Source: JBKQVT01 sp963727245
GTDB taxonomy: Bacteria > Planctomycetota > Planctomycetia > Pirellulales > Thermoguttaceae
Length of the DNA: 64,000 bases
Direction: 5' to 3'
Assembly (NCBI GenBank): GCA_963727245.1
Contig: CAVSFO010000001.1
Coordinates: 310,001 to 374,000, forward strand
A program made the translations under genes and the position numbers. The first letter of the stretch is position 1; each line of letters begins with the position of its first letter. Under the pieces are notes generated by a model that made no database searches, had not been told where the DNA came from, and was given only the letters and a program-made list of their open reading frames with translations. Of the stretch, positions 17,550 to 27,708 are shown one piece after another.

Positions 17550-18314
17550 ATGGCCCCCCAGGAAAACAAACCAGCACGCTTGCCGGCCCGCGGCGAGCGG
17601 TTCGCCACCACGCACTGGAGCATGGTAGTCAGCGCCGGGGTCGGCCGCTCGCCGGATGCCGCCCGGGCGCTGGCCGCGTTGTGCGAGAACTACTGGTTCC
17701 CGCTCTATGCCTTCGTGCGCCGGGCCGGCTACGCCGCCGAGGACGCCCAGGACCTGACCCAGGAGTTCTTCGCCCGCTTGTTGGCCAAAAACTATTTGGC
17801 GGTTGCCGACCAGCAGCGGGGGCGGTTCCGCTCGTTTCTGCTGGGAGCGATGAAGCATTTTCTCGCCAAGGAAGAGCGCCGCCAAGGGGCGCAGAAACGC
17901 GGCGGCCGTCAACCCGTGCTGTCGCTGGATTTTCACTCCGGCGAGAATCGCTACAGCCTGATCGAGCCGGTAGACAACCTGACCCCCGAACGGCTGTACC
18001 AGCGGCGCTGGGCGCTGGCCTTGCTGGACCTCGTGCTCGACCGGCTTTGCGAGGAGTTCCGCGCCGCAGGCAAGTTGCACCTGTTCGATGCCTTGAAGCA
18101 GTTCCTTGCCGGCGGCAGCGGAGCGCCGGCGTATCTGGCGGTTGCCGAGGAACTGGGCATGAGCGAAGGGTCCGTGAAAGTGGCGGTCCACCGGCTGCGG
18201 CGGCGATACCGCACGCTGCTCAAGGAGGAGATCGCCCGGACGATCGCCGGTCCCGAGGCCCTGGAGGACGAGCTCGGGGAGTTGCTGGCCGCGCTGAGTT
18301 CGGAAAAAATGTGA
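17550..18314 (+). CDS. ECF-like RNA polymerase sigma factor (planctomycete kinase-linked type), copy 1
   Basis: A 254-residue sigma-70-family protein. Region 2 is seen in ALCENYWFPLYAFVRRAGY followed by EDAQDLTQEFFARLL. Region 4 is AVAEELGMSEGSVKVAVHRLRRRY. The sequence FATTHWSMVVSAG near the N-terminus is typical of the large ECF-like group that precedes Ser/Thr-kinase genes in planctomycetes. The kinase gene begins 92 bases downstream, so the two probably form one signalling unit in which the kinase may control sigma activity (inference). The N-terminal 30 residues and the promoter are almost identical to copy 2 at 35140-35883, while the C-terminal halves differ. Confidence 0.88.
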   Translation: MAPQENKPARLPARGERFATTHWSMVVSAGVGRSPDAARALAALCENYWFPLYAFVRRAGYAAEDAQDLTQEFFARLLAKNYLAVADQQRGRFRSFLLGAMKHFLAKEERRQGAQKRGGRQPVLSLDFHSGENRYSLIEPVDNLTPERLYQRRWALALLDLVLDRLCEEFRAAGKLHLFDALKQFLAGGSGAPAYLAVAEELGMSEGSVKVAVHRLRRRYRTLLKEEIARTIAGPEALEDELGELLAALSSEKM

Positions 18315-18406
18315 ACGGGCGTGTAACCTTTTCGAGTATTTGGGTCAGGAACTTATCAGGCTACTATCCAGACGAACCGTTGTCCCTGCTGGCGGGGGGC
18401 CTCGAC

Positions 18407-21400
18407 ATGACCGATCCCAGTCGCTGTCCCCAATGCGGGGCCGAAGTGCCGGGAGACGCCCCCCAGGGTTTGTGTCCCAAGTGCGTGCTCAAGGCGGGTT
18501 TTTCCACGGCCGGCAGCTCGCAAATGTGGTCGGAATCGGCGGCCGCCAGTTCCGTCGATGACCGCTTCGTGCCGCCCACGCCGGAGGAGTTGGCCCCCCA
18601 TTTCCCCGACCTGGAGATTTTGGAACTGGTGGGCCGGGGCGGCATGGGCGTGGTCTACAAGGCCCGGCAAAAACGGCTCGACCGGCTGGTGGCGCTGAAG
18701 ATCCTTGCGCCGAAGATCGGCCAGGACCCGGCCTTTGCCGAGCGCTTCGTCCGCGAGGCCCGGGCGATGGCCATGCTCAACCATCCCCACATCGTGGCGG
18801 TTTACGATTTCGGCCAGACGCCCACTCTCCCCTCTCCTTCCGGGAGAGGGGCCGGGGGTGAGGGCCTGCTGTACTACTTCCTCATGGAATTCGTCGACGG
18901 CCTGAACGTCCGCCGCCTGCTGGACGCGGGCAAGCTGGCGCCCGAGGAGGCCCTGGCCATCGTGCCGCAGATTTGCGACGCCCTGCAATACGCCCACGAC
19001 CACGGCGTGGTCCATCGCGACATCAAGCCGGAGAACGTGTTGGTCAGCAAGGAGGGCCGGGTCAAGATCGCCGACTTCGGCATCGCAAAACTGGTGGGGC
19101 CCGGAAAAGGGGACAGTCCCCATTTGCCGGAACGGCCCTCCGGGTGCTTCGCACAAATGGGGACTGTCCCCTTTTCCGGGCCCTTGACCGGCGCCGGCCA
19201 GGTCATCGGCACGCCCCAGTACATGGCCCCCGAGCAGATCGAGCACCCGCTCCAGGTCGATCACCGGGCCGATATTTATTCGCTAGGCGTCGTTTTCTAC
19301 CAGATGCTCACGGGCGAGTTGCCCATCGGCCGGTTCGCCCCGCCCTCGAAGAAGGTGCAAATCGACGTGCGGCTTGATGAGGTTGTGCTCCGGGCCCTGG
19401 AAAAGGAGCCCGAGCGACGATACCAGCAGGCCAGCCAACTCAAGAGCCACGTCGAGACCATTGCGACCAGCCCGCCGCCGTGTGCCACCGGCTCTGCCAG
19501 TGTTTCGCCGCCGGACGACGGGCAACGTCCCCAAACGCCCCGTTCAAGCACCGACGGAGCCGGCGGCGCAGTACAGGATGCCGCCAACGAGGAGGCCCGG
19601 CGTCAGGTTCAAGGCCCTGCCGTCGGCCTCCTGGTTGCGGGCATCCTCAACCTGTTTTCAGTTCCCCTGGTTGCTCTCGGTGCAATCGCAGCCTTCGGTG
19701 CAATCGCAGGCTTCACACGGTCCCCGTCCGCCGAAATTCACGTTCACCAGGGCATATCGGGGGAGGCCCCAAGCTGGAGCAGGTTTGGCGTTCTGCCTGC
19801 GATTCTGATGCTGCTCGCGATTTTTCTCATCCCGATGTTTCTCAGCGGCCTGATGATCTTCGCCTCGCTGAAGATGAAGCGGCTAAGGGCATACGGCCTG
19901 GCCGTCACCGCCAGCATCTTAGCCATCGTTTCGCCGGCCTGCCTGATCGGCCTGCCCATCGGAATTTGGGCGTTAGTGGTATTGAGCCAGGGGGAGGTGC
20001 GGGCCGCGTTCGGACGCCGCCGCGTCGAGACCATCATGGCCAGGCCGACGACGAGCGGTTCCGGCGCAACACGAGACGAAGAAAAACGTGATGCGGAAGA
20101 TCGCCCGTTGTTTGGGATTCCACTGTTGGAACGGCGAAACGGCATTCCGCAAATCTCTTGGCCCGGCGTGCAAAAGGCATGGGCGATATCTGTCGTTTGT
20201 GGGGCGGCGGGTAGCCTTCTCATTTCATTCGCTTCGCGTGGTTCTGTTTCGGTGATTGAAGCAATCGTCGTAGCCGTCCTTCTGGCAACAGTCATCGTCA
20301 CTGGTCGCGCTTGGGTCGGCTTGAAGCGGTTAAGGGACGCTGCGGATCGGCAGCGTGCCACCGGCTCTGCCAGTGTTTCGCCGACGGACGACGTAGCCCA
20401 GCCCGACACGTCTCCTCCGAGCACTGGCGGAGCCAGTGGCACGCCCGCGTCTCCACGGATGGCGGATTTTGTAGCCGCGCTTCTGGGAGGCCCGTTTACA
20501 TCTCCCCTGGCGCGCCTGCTGGCCAACGCTTCTGCCCTCGGTTTTCTCGGTTTCCTCGCCTCTCTGGCTTTTGTGCCGCTTCCCGGCATGCATTGGTGCC
20601 TCGGCTTCTCTGGTTTTTTCGGTTTCTTCGGGTTGATCGGCGTCGCGGCCATGACGGAACTTGCGGCGCGGCGTAAAGCGAAGATGCGCGCGCGTGCCAC
20701 CGGCTCTGCCGGTGCTTCGCCGCCGGACGACGTACCCCAGCCCGACACGTCTCCTCCAAGCACTGGCGGAGCCAGTGGCACGCCCGTGGCCGGCGGCCGG
20801 GGTGGGTTCAAGGCTCCGTCCTCGAACCCTGATTGGCTACTTTGGTCCCCCTTCCAATCGCCGAAAGTGCGGGAGATTTGCGCCCACATGACCGAGGCGG
20901 AAAAGACGGGCGCGGCCTTGCGCGCGGCCTTGTATGGCCTGTGGGTTTCCCTGACGTTTGCCGGGCCGATCGGCGTCGGTGTCTATCTCAGCTTCTTCTT
21001 TCGAGCCCCCGTCAGCGTCGCTCTTCTGTCCGTCGTGCCCCTGGTGCTGCTCCACGTGGCCTGCATCCCGATTTGGCGGAGGAAACAGCGGAAATTCCTC
21101 TGCTCCACGGCTTGGGCCAAACAGCAAGGCATTGAGCCCGAGCAACTCGTCAGGCCATCACGATGGCCAACGTCTTCGCTGGTATTCATCGTCCTATTGA
21201 CCGCAGCCTTTGTGGCGGCGGCCTTCCTGTTGACGGAAATTTTCGTCGGCCCGTCGCCTTCGGCGCTTGCACAAGAGGGATGGCAGCTTTGGCAGGACGG
21301 CCGCATGAAAGAAGCCGCCGCGAAGTTCCAGCGGGCCGTCGCGCTGCGCCCGACGATGAAAACGCCTGGAACGGACTCGGTTGGGCCAGCTTCAACTCGG

Positions 21401-22191
21401 GCAAAATGCTGGAAGCCGAGAAGGCTTTTCAACGCGTGCTTGAACTGAACCCCGCTCATCCCGCGGCCCTGAACGGACTGGGACAACTCTATTTGGCCCA
21501 ACGGAAATACGATGTGGCCGAACCCTACCTGTTGAAGGCCGCTCCCCAGGCGCCGGCGGCCTGGTGGGGGCTGACTAAAGTCTATTTGCTTCAAGGCAGG
21601 TTCGGCGAGGCGGAACCATGGGCCCAAAAGATCGTCGATTCCGGCCAAGCCGGCGACGATGCTCGCCGCTTGCTCCAGGCGGCAAAGGAAAAACATCTCA
21701 GCGACGACCTCCGGGCCGTGATCGAACCGCCGCCTGTACGGCCGCCCGAGGGGTCTCCTCTGCAATCCGGCGCGTCGATGACCGCCGGCGGTGCGGACGC
21801 CGCCAAGCCGAAGTTGATTCCGGCTGCGCCGGCCAACCTCTTGCAATCGCCCCGCGCCGCCGCCATGCGGACCATCGTCCTGGCCGGGCTGGAATATGCG
21901 ACGGAACATCCCCAGTGGCCCACCACGCTTGACGAACTGAAGCCCGGATACCTCGACGCCGGCAAGATCGATTTCGGCCCGTTCGTCTACCACCCGCCCG
22001 GCCCGGAATCGCGGGAAAAGAATCCGCAAGAGGTGGCCGTGCTGTCGGAGAAGGCGCCGGCCTTTGCCGGCGGCCAACTCGTCGGCTTCGCCGACGGCTA
22101 CGTCGAGTTTGTCCGGGATGCCGAGCGGCTCAAGCAACTTTTCCCCGCGGAGGTCGAATCCCCGCCCGTCACGAACGAGGAGACGAAGTAG
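18407..22191 (+). CDS. Giant membrane Ser/Thr protein kinase with TPRs (one frame break), copy 1
   Basis: About 1,261 residues. A zinc ribbon (CPQC...CPKC, residues 7-26) precedes a kinase domain: GRGGMGVVY at 76-84, Lys98, HRD 203-205, DFG 223-225 and APE 274-276. Two palindromic elements are translated inside it, at residues 140-153 (N-lobe) and 231-259 (between DFG and APE). The C-terminal half has several transmembrane modules joined by 88-bp elements, then TPRs (GKMLEAEKAFQRVLELNPAHPAAL) and a C-terminal FADGYVEFV block like those of pseudopilin-type DUF1559 proteins. The frame changes near 21352, probably a missing C (RPDDENAW expected). Preceded by its sigma factor. Whether the enlarged activation loop is still active cannot be told from sequence. 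Confidence 0.88.
18822..18865. repeat. Translated palindromic element (CCTCTCC...GGAGAGG) in kinase 1 N-lobe
   Basis: CCCCTCTCCTTCCGGGAGAG and a trailing GGGGGTGAGGG, read as TLPSPSGRGAGGEG. The same sequence, as two tandem copies, is in kinase 2 (34533-34620). Intergenic relatives lie at 39563-39598 and 39643-39699. Confidence 0.8.
19097..19183. repeat. 87-bp palindromic element in kinase 1 activation loop
   Basis: Perfect 30-base arms (19097-19126, 19154-19183; core AAAAGGGGACAGTCCCC) around a 27-base loop. The length is 29 codons and it is translated as PGKGDSPHLP to GTVPFSGP. It lies between DFG and the GTPQYMAPE motif. Confidence 0.9.
19482..19570. repeat. 88-bp-type GTGCCACCGGCTCTGCC element, kinase 1 copy A (degraded right arm)
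   Basis: Translated as ATGSASVSPPDD. It links the kinase domain to the first transmembrane module. The right arm is partly eroded. Confidence 0.7.
20355..20442. repeat. 88-bp palindromic element, kinase 1 copy B
   Basis: From GTGCCACCGGCTCTGCC to GGCGGAGCCAGTGGCAC, 88 bp, translated as ATGSASVSP to STGGASGT between two transmembrane modules. Confidence 0.85.
20694..20781. repeat. 88-bp palindromic element, kinase 1 copy C
   Basis: Same length and ends as copy B, translated as ATGSAGASP to STGGASGT between two transmembrane modules. Confidence 0.85.
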
Positions 22192-22195
22192 ACGA

Positions 22196-22294
22196 GTAGG
22201 GTGGGTCGAGCGACACCATGCGCAGCATGGTCGCGAGCCCCACCAAACCCAAGAAGAGCCAATGGTGGGGCTCGCTCCGCTCGACCCACCCTAC
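22196..22294. repeat. Palindromic element, GTAGGGTGGGTCGAGC family, copy 2
   Basis: It starts five bases after the kinase 1 stop codon. The arms GTAGGGTGGGTCGAGCG and CGCTCGACCCACCCTAC are perfect. It is in opposite orientation to the copy at 10487-10586 and could serve as the kinase terminator. Confidence 0.8.
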
Positions 22295-22348
22295 AACCCA
22301 CGGCACATGGCGTGTGCCGGATACATTGACAATCATGGAGACCCGCAG

Positions 22349-23656
22349 ATGCACGCATTGCCGTTGAAAGCCGTTCTTTTCTGGATCGCGGTAGCCCTGG
22401 CGCCGCCCGACACGTCGCAGATTGTCGTCAAGGGGCCCGGCGCCACCTGGGCCTGGACGAGACAGACCTCCGGCTGGAGCTTTTCCGCCGACCGCTCGGC
22501 CTGGTCCGTGGCAGGAAAGACCGTGACGACGTCCATCAAGGGCGAGAAGCCGGGGGTCGAGGACCTCGCGCGGTACGTTGAAGGCATCAAGGACCACGAC
22601 TGGAAGAAATCGGCCACATTGAAGTTGCAGGACGCCTCGCTGGCCAAAAAGGGCGAAGCCTGGGTCTACACGCTCGACGAGGGAACCGCCGCGCCGAGCG
22701 GTACGTCATCCGGTTTCGCTGCAAATCGGCGGCGCGGCGGGCCTTCCCCGGCGACGCCAAGCTCACCGAGGCGCAGCGGCTCTTCTGCCAATGGGATGCC
22801 AAGACCTTCGGCTTGCCGGACCCCGCGCTGGAGCCGTCTCAGCGCCGAGGAAAAGACCGCCGCCGAAGATCGATTCCTCGAGCAACTTTCCAGCGACCAG
22901 GAGAGCCAGCGGGTCGAGGCCATCGACGCCTTGGTCGGCCTGGGCAGCAAGAAGGCGGTTTCTCCTATCTTGCAAATCGCGGCCGAGCGGAAAGAAAAAA
23001 ACAATTGGGACCGCCACACCGCTTGCCGCGCCCTGGGAATGCTCGGCGACCAAAGCGTCGTGCCCGAATTGGTTCACCTCACGTATCACTACAACTGGAA
23101 TACGCGGCAGTGGGCGCAGATTTCCCTGCTGCGGCTCACGGGACAAAACTTCGGCCGCGACGTGGCCGCCTGGCGGCAGTGGTGGCAGAAGCAAGGCGGC
23201 AAGCCGCCGATCTCCGGCGAAACGGTTGTCTGGGCAACCAGCCCACGGCTGCTGTCCGAATTGGAAGGGGCGGAAGATCCCAACAAGCAGGAGGAACTGG
23301 ATCGCCAGGCCATGGAGACGATCATCAAGGCTCGCAAGCCGCAGATCGTCTCCCTAACGCCGCCCAACGGCGCCAAGGACGTGGATCCGGCCGTGCGCGA
23401 GCTCCGCGTCAGGTTCGATGTGCCGATGGCCAAGGGCTTCTCCTGGACGGGCGGCGGATCGGCATTCCCCAAGTCGCCCGAGGGCAAAGGGCCCTTCTGG
23501 TCCGAAGACCGCAAGACCTGCGCGCTGCCGGTGAAATTGGAGCCAGGCCACGAGTACCGCCTGGGCCTCAACAGCCCGTCGTTCCAGAATTTTCAGAGCG
23601 CGGCGGGCATTCCCTTGGAGCCCGTGGTATACTCGTTCAAAACGCGCGACAAGTGA
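22349..23656 (+). CDS. Secreted HEAT-repeat protein with Ig-like (Big_5) C-terminal domain
   Basis: About 435 residues. A short signal-like segment (LPLKAVLFWIAVALA) starts the protein. The middle holds HEAT-type repeats (QRVEAIDALVGLGSKKAVSPIL, then TACRALGMLGDQSVVPELV). The end, from IVSLTPPNGAKDVDPAVRE to PLEPVVYSFKT, matches bacterial Ig-like domains found in planctomycete extracellular proteins. Between about 22680 and 22840 the reading frame is shifted and then restored. The alternative frame there reads ERYVIRFRCKSAARRAFPGD and LTEAQRLFCQWDAKTFGLPD, which is clearly the real protein. Function unknown, probably a scaffold outside the cytoplasm. Confidence 0.75.
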   Translation: MHALPLKAVLFWIAVALAPPDTSQIVVKGPGATWAWTRQTSGWSFSADRSAWSVAGKTVTTSIKGEKPGVEDLARYVEGIKDHDWKKSATLKLQDASLAKKGEAWVYTLDEGTAAPSGTSSGFAANRRRGGPSPATPSSPRRSGSSANGMPRPSACRTPRWSRLSAEEKTAAEDRFLEQLSSDQESQRVEAIDALVGLGSKKAVSPILQIAAERKEKNNWDRHTACRALGMLGDQSVVPELVHLTYHYNWNTRQWAQISLLRLTGQNFGRDVAAWRQWWQKQGGKPPISGETVVWATSPRLLSELEGAEDPNKQEELDRQAMETIIKARKPQIVSLTPPNGAKDVDPAVRELRVRFDVPMAKGFSWTGGGSAFPKSPEGKGPFWSEDRKTCALPVKLEPGHEYRLGLNSPSFQNFQSAAGIPLEPVVYSFKTRDK

Positions 23657-23734
23657 TTCGGAGACAAAAAAGGGGCCGGGGTCTTGAAGCGGCCCAACAA
23701 GCGTGGTTCTTCACAACACGAAAGGGAAATAGAG

Positions 23735-24661
23735 ATGATGAAGAGACTAGCCATTATGATGGCGTTGCTGCAGATTCCTGCGCTCGTTGCGCTTGGCGAG
23801 ACCAAAGAAGGCAGTTGTCAACTCAAACCATGCGGACCGTTTGATAAGGACGCGCTGACCGTCCAGGTCGGCCAGAAGATCAAGGGAACCTGTAAATTCT
23901 CCATACGGGACTTCTTCAAGCAGAAGGTCATCAATGCCGGCGTCGAGATTTCGAACACGAGTGACAGGCCCATGTACTGTCAATACTACGTGGCCTTCTT
24001 CGACGAGCATGGAACACTCCTTGGGTGTGCGGGGCAGGGCACCTTCGGCGACAAGGGACTTGCGGCAGGAGAGTCCACACAATTGGGTAGCTGTTTGATT
24101 CCATTGCCTGCCGGCCTTCACGAGAAGGCGGTTCAATACAAGATCGCCTTCTACGAATCAGACCAGGAGATTGGAAAATCGGACCAGGAGATCGGAAGAG
24201 TCGCCTCCACGGGTGGTCGCCAGGAAGCTCGGGGCCACCGATCGGCCGAGGCGAGTTCATATCGTGAAGTGAGAAAGGACATCGCGAAGTACGTTGGAAA
24301 ACGGGTTTCCTGGGTCGGGAAATATGTCAGTTCTTCAAGTACGAGCACGACGGTAAATGGAAAAACTTCCGGTCGCACACAGGAATACCAGTACGCCCTT
24401 GTCGATAAGGACGGGGACGCGGTTTTGGAGGACTCTTTCTGCTTCAGCCACCCGGGGACAAAAAAAGATACAAAACGAACGCCGGCGGCCCAGGCGGCGG
24501 ACAACAATCCGCGTGACAACGGCATTCGACTGATCCGGGGGACAATCGCCGGCAGCAAGAAGATCCAGATTCCCGGATCTGGCAGCGACTCGCGATCCAT
24601 CGAAGTTCCCGACCTGAAGGATGTGGTCATTGCCATGCCGCCAAAGCGTAGTCGCCAATGA
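23735..24661 (+). CDS. Secreted protein of unknown function
   Basis: 308 residues from ATG 23735, preceded by AAAGGGA. The signal peptide is LAIMMALLQIPALVALGE. The first half resembles a small beta-sandwich with conserved Cys (GTCKFSIRDFF, AGVEISNTSDRPMYCQYYVAFFDEHG). The second half, after a tandem 7-residue duplication (SDQEIGKSDQEIGR), has the pattern YVGKRVSWVGKYV seen in OB-fold-like proteins. I cannot name a family. It follows the HEAT/Ig gene by 78 bases in the same direction. Confidence 0.65.
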   Translation: MMKRLAIMMALLQIPALVALGETKEGSCQLKPCGPFDKDALTVQVGQKIKGTCKFSIRDFFKQKVINAGVEISNTSDRPMYCQYYVAFFDEHGTLLGCAGQGTFGDKGLAAGESTQLGSCLIPLPAGLHEKAVQYKIAFYESDQEIGKSDQEIGRVASTGGRQEARGHRSAEASSYREVRKDIAKYVGKRVSWVGKYVSSSSTSTTVNGKTSGRTQEYQYALVDKDGDAVLEDSFCFSHPGTKKDTKRTPAAQAADNNPRDNGIRLIRGTIAGSKKIQIPGSGSDSRSIEVPDLKDVVIAMPPKRSRQ

Positions 24662-24732
24662 ATCGCCAGCCCGGCATCGGCTGAGGTTCGGCCGGGAAAC
24701 ACCTCGCGTCCCCTTCCCGGATCGGTCGCAGT

Positions 24733-25334
24733 ATGTCAACGAGCGACGAAGACCCCCTGGCGTTTCTGAAGGCCGAGCCCGCGAGACCCACTATCGGTCT
24801 CCCTGAGAACGCGCTGCATCAAGTCCCCGGGAATCAGTCTAGCGAACCGGTGCGTTCCGTGAAGATGCTGAAGCTGGTGGGACTGATCCTGCTTGGCTTG
24901 GCATGGATCGGCTTCTGGACTTACATGTTCTTTGCGACCGAAGCCAACGTCGTGGCCAAGTGGGATCGTAGGATGGCGATGATTGCACGCCGCGAGGTAG
25001 AGCCGCATACGGTGTATGTCGTGGAGATCATCCACAATCCCCGTCAGTCTGAGCATCCCCAGTGGACACTGTGGCTCAGGGAGAAGTGGGACAAACGAGG
25101 TGTGCACGCGTTTCGTGTATTCGCTAGATGGGACGACATGGTCGACGGCCTGCATGTTGGCAGTCCAGTGACGGCGTACCGATTCAGCGACGCTGAGGGC
25201 TACGTGTTCCCTCGTTTCGAACACGACCCTGCGCGGGTTTATGGTTCATCGCCGTGCTTGGCCTCCTGCCTCTATTCATAGGCATCGGCGTCCTGTTGTT
25301 CAAAACATGGCAAAGGCGATTTGCCTTCTCATAG
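24733..25334 (+). CDS. DUF3592-like membrane protein (frame break near the end)
   Basis: About 200 residues. A cytoplasmic N-terminal tail is followed by helix 1 (LVGLILLGLAWIGFWTYMFF), an outside domain with GSPVTAYRFSDAEGYVFPRF, and, after a one-base frame change near 25233, helix 2 (GLWFIAVLGLLPLFIGIGVL) ending QRRFAFS at TAG 25332-25334. Without the shift the protein would stop at 25281 with no second helix. Two helices around a short beta domain is the DUF3592 layout, but the assignment is tentative. Function unknown. Confidence 0.6.
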
Positions 25335-25410
25335 CATTTGCCCACGGTGGCTTGAAAAAGGACCGATATTCCGGAATTTCGAGCGAATTTGGGATAGCCC
25401 GCAGGGTATG

Positions 25411-25439
25411 TGGAAATTCTCCCGCAGCCCGGGTATGAT
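25411..25439 (+). promoter_or_regulatory. Possible promoter of sppA
   Basis: TGGAAA (25411-25416), 17 bases, TATGAT (25434-25439), about 140 bases before the sppA start. Confidence 0.35.
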
Positions 25440-25580
25440 TACTGGCGCAATCGGACCGCAGTCGCGGGCTGCGCGGAGCATGCGACGGCGAGAATCTCCA
25501 GGGGGGGCCGAGGACGGGACCTGCGGCTCGTGGCGTTTTCGTGCTTTCAACATTTCCTGCGTTGGTAGGGAGGGTCAATC

Positions 25581-27471
25581 ATGGTTCGCGTAATGAAGTG
25601 CTTTGGGCTCGCCTTGGCTATGTGTCTTGTGGCTGCGCAGTCGGCGCCGGCGGCCGCTATCACGGTGAAGGTTGGGGTAACGAAAACGGAGAAAACCGAC
25701 GCCGGCAAACCGATCGTCACCGTCTTCACCTTGGACGGACCGATTCTCGACAAGCCGAAGGGAGAGGAGATGCCGCTGCTGGCACCGGTCGCCCGGCCCT
25801 CGCTCAAGGACCTGGTGGAGCGGATGAGGAAGGCCAAGGACGACAAGGATGTCAAGGGCGTCGTGCTGCTGTTGGACGAGGTTGACCTCGGATTGGCCCA
25901 GATCGAGGAGCTTCGCCAGGCGATGGATTCGGTCCGTGCGGCCGGCAAGGAGGTGTACGTCCACGTCGATAATCTCTTGACGATGCGGGGTCTGGCGCTG
26001 GCCGCCGGGGCCTCGCGCATCAGCGTCACTCCCACGACGATTATCATGCTCGCCGGCCTCAACGCCGAGTCGCCCTACGTGCGGGGCCTGCTGGACAAGA
26101 TCGGCGTGAAGCCCGATTTCATCACCTGCGGCGACTACAAAACCGCGCCGGAGATCTTCACGCGCAAGGGCCCCAGCCCGGAGTCCAAGCGGATGACCGA
26201 CTGGCTGCTGGACAGTCTCTACGGCAGTTTCCAGCAAATGGTGGCCAAGGGCCGCGGCGTCAAGCCCGAGCGGGTGCGCCAGTGGGTCGACGGGGCGCTG
26301 TACACGCCGGAGCAAGCGCGCCAGTTGGGGATCATCGACAGCGTCCAGCACCGCCAGGACTTCGAGGCCGAGTTGCGGAAAGAGTTCGGCGAAGACGTGA
26401 AATTCGATCGCAAAATTAGCAAGAAGCGCGGGGAAACCGCCGATCTCTCCTCGCCTGTGGGACTGTTCAAGCTCTGGCTGAGCGCGCTCGAGGGGGGCAA
26501 GCAGAAGGCCGCCGGCAAGAACGTGATCGGCATCGTGTACGTCGAGGGCATGATCCTGACCGGCAAGCCCGAGCCCAGCCCGTTCCGCTCGGAACCCGGC
26601 AACGCGTACAGCACGCCGCTGCGCAAGGCGCTCGACAAGCTCGCCGACGACAAGGACGTCAAGGCGGTGGTGCTGCGGGTCAACTCGCCGGGCGGATCGG
26701 CCGTGGCCAGCGAGATCATCCTCAATGCCGCCCAGCGGGTCAAAGTGAAGAAGCCGGTCATCGTGTCCATGGGCTCGGTGGCCGCCAGCGGCGGTTATTA
26801 CGTCTCGATGGCGGGCGACAGGATCTTCGCCGACCCGGCGACGATCACCGCCTCGATCGGCGTCTTCGGCGGCAAGCTGGCGACGACCGACATGTGGAAC
26901 CGCATCGGCGTCACGTGGTCCAGCAGCCGGCGCGGCGCCAACGCCGCGATGTTCAGCTCGGACGCGGTGTTTTCCGAGTCGGAACGCAATAAAGTGCAGG
27001 GCTGGATGAACGAGGTCTACGGCGCGTTCAAAGGGCACGTGGTCGCCGCCCGCGGCGCGAAGCTCAAAAAGCCCATCGAGGAATTGGCCGGCGGCCGCGT
27101 GTACACCGGCCAGCAAGCCCTGGACCTGGGCCTGGTGGACGAGATGGGCGGCCTGGAGGATGCGATCCAGTGCGCCGCCAAGCGCCAGGATCAAGGATTA
27201 CGAGATCCGCACCTATCCCGAGCCCAAGAACTTCCTGGAACTCCTCGTCGAGGACCTCTCGGACGGCGAGCGTGACCCGAACCACCTCGGGCTGTCCGCC
27301 TGCGGAGTCGGGGCCTGCGGCGGGACTTCGCTCCTCGACCTGGCCCTGCCACACCTCAAAGGGCTGGACCGTGGCCGGCTGGAGATGATCGAAGCGGCCC
27401 TGCGACGGCTCGACTTGCTCGGCCAGGAGCGTGCCGTGTTGATGATGCCCGAAATCACCATCCGCGATTGA
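25581..27471 (+). CDS. sppA: Signal peptide peptidase SppA, 67K type (one frame break)
   Basis: About 630 residues, the length of the two-domain family S49 enzymes that degrade signal peptides left in the membrane. The general base Lys187 lies in CGDYKTAPEIF in the first domain and the nucleophile Ser403 in VAASGGYYVSM in the second, as in E. coli SppA. A signal peptide (residues 6-26) is present. The frame changes near 27178-27195. Beyond it the protein continues KDYEIRTYPEPKNFLELL and ends MMPEITIRD at 27471. Without the correction it stops at 27275 after an unrelated tail. Confidence 0.9.
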
Positions 27472-27529
27472 ACCGATCCACAGGGGTTGACGAGCGGGGA
27501 TAACCGTTCACGGGTCGGAGAATGAAGAC

Positions 27530-27615
27530 GGGGAACCGCGGATGCACGCGGATGAACGCAGATTATTGGGTAAATCCCTATCCGCGTTGATTTGCGTCCC
27601 TCTGCGGTTTCTCCC
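27530..27615. repeat. Imperfect palindromic intergenic element
   Basis: Starts GGGGAACCGCGGATGCACGC and ends GTCCCTCTGCGGTTTCTCCC, with imperfect inner pairing. It lies after sppA and before the LRR remnant. Confidence 0.55.
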
Positions 27616-27627
27616 TGTTTTTTCGCC

Positions 27628-27708
27628 GGCACGAAGCTCGGCGACAAAGCGGTGAAGCGGCTGCAACGGGCATTGCGAAACGGCACGATCCAGCACTGGC
27701 ATGACTGA
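27628..27708 (+). pseudogene. C-terminal remnant of a lost LRR protein
   Basis: Reads GTKLGDKAVKRLQRALRNGT and stops at 27706-27708. It parallels the end of the next gene (TNVSDAGVKKLQRALPNCQ). No start or further LRRs precede it. Its stop overlaps the start of the intact LRR gene. Confidence 0.6.

Noticed and set aside
19097..19183. Kinase insert considered as an intein
   Set aside because: At 29 codons it is far too short, and it has no splice-junction residues or Hint motifs. The DNA is a perfect palindrome.
22064..22348. Earlier start for the HEAT/Ig protein
   Set aside because: The upstream codons overlap the kinase C-terminus and the palindromic element. The ATG at 22349 is followed by a signal-like segment.
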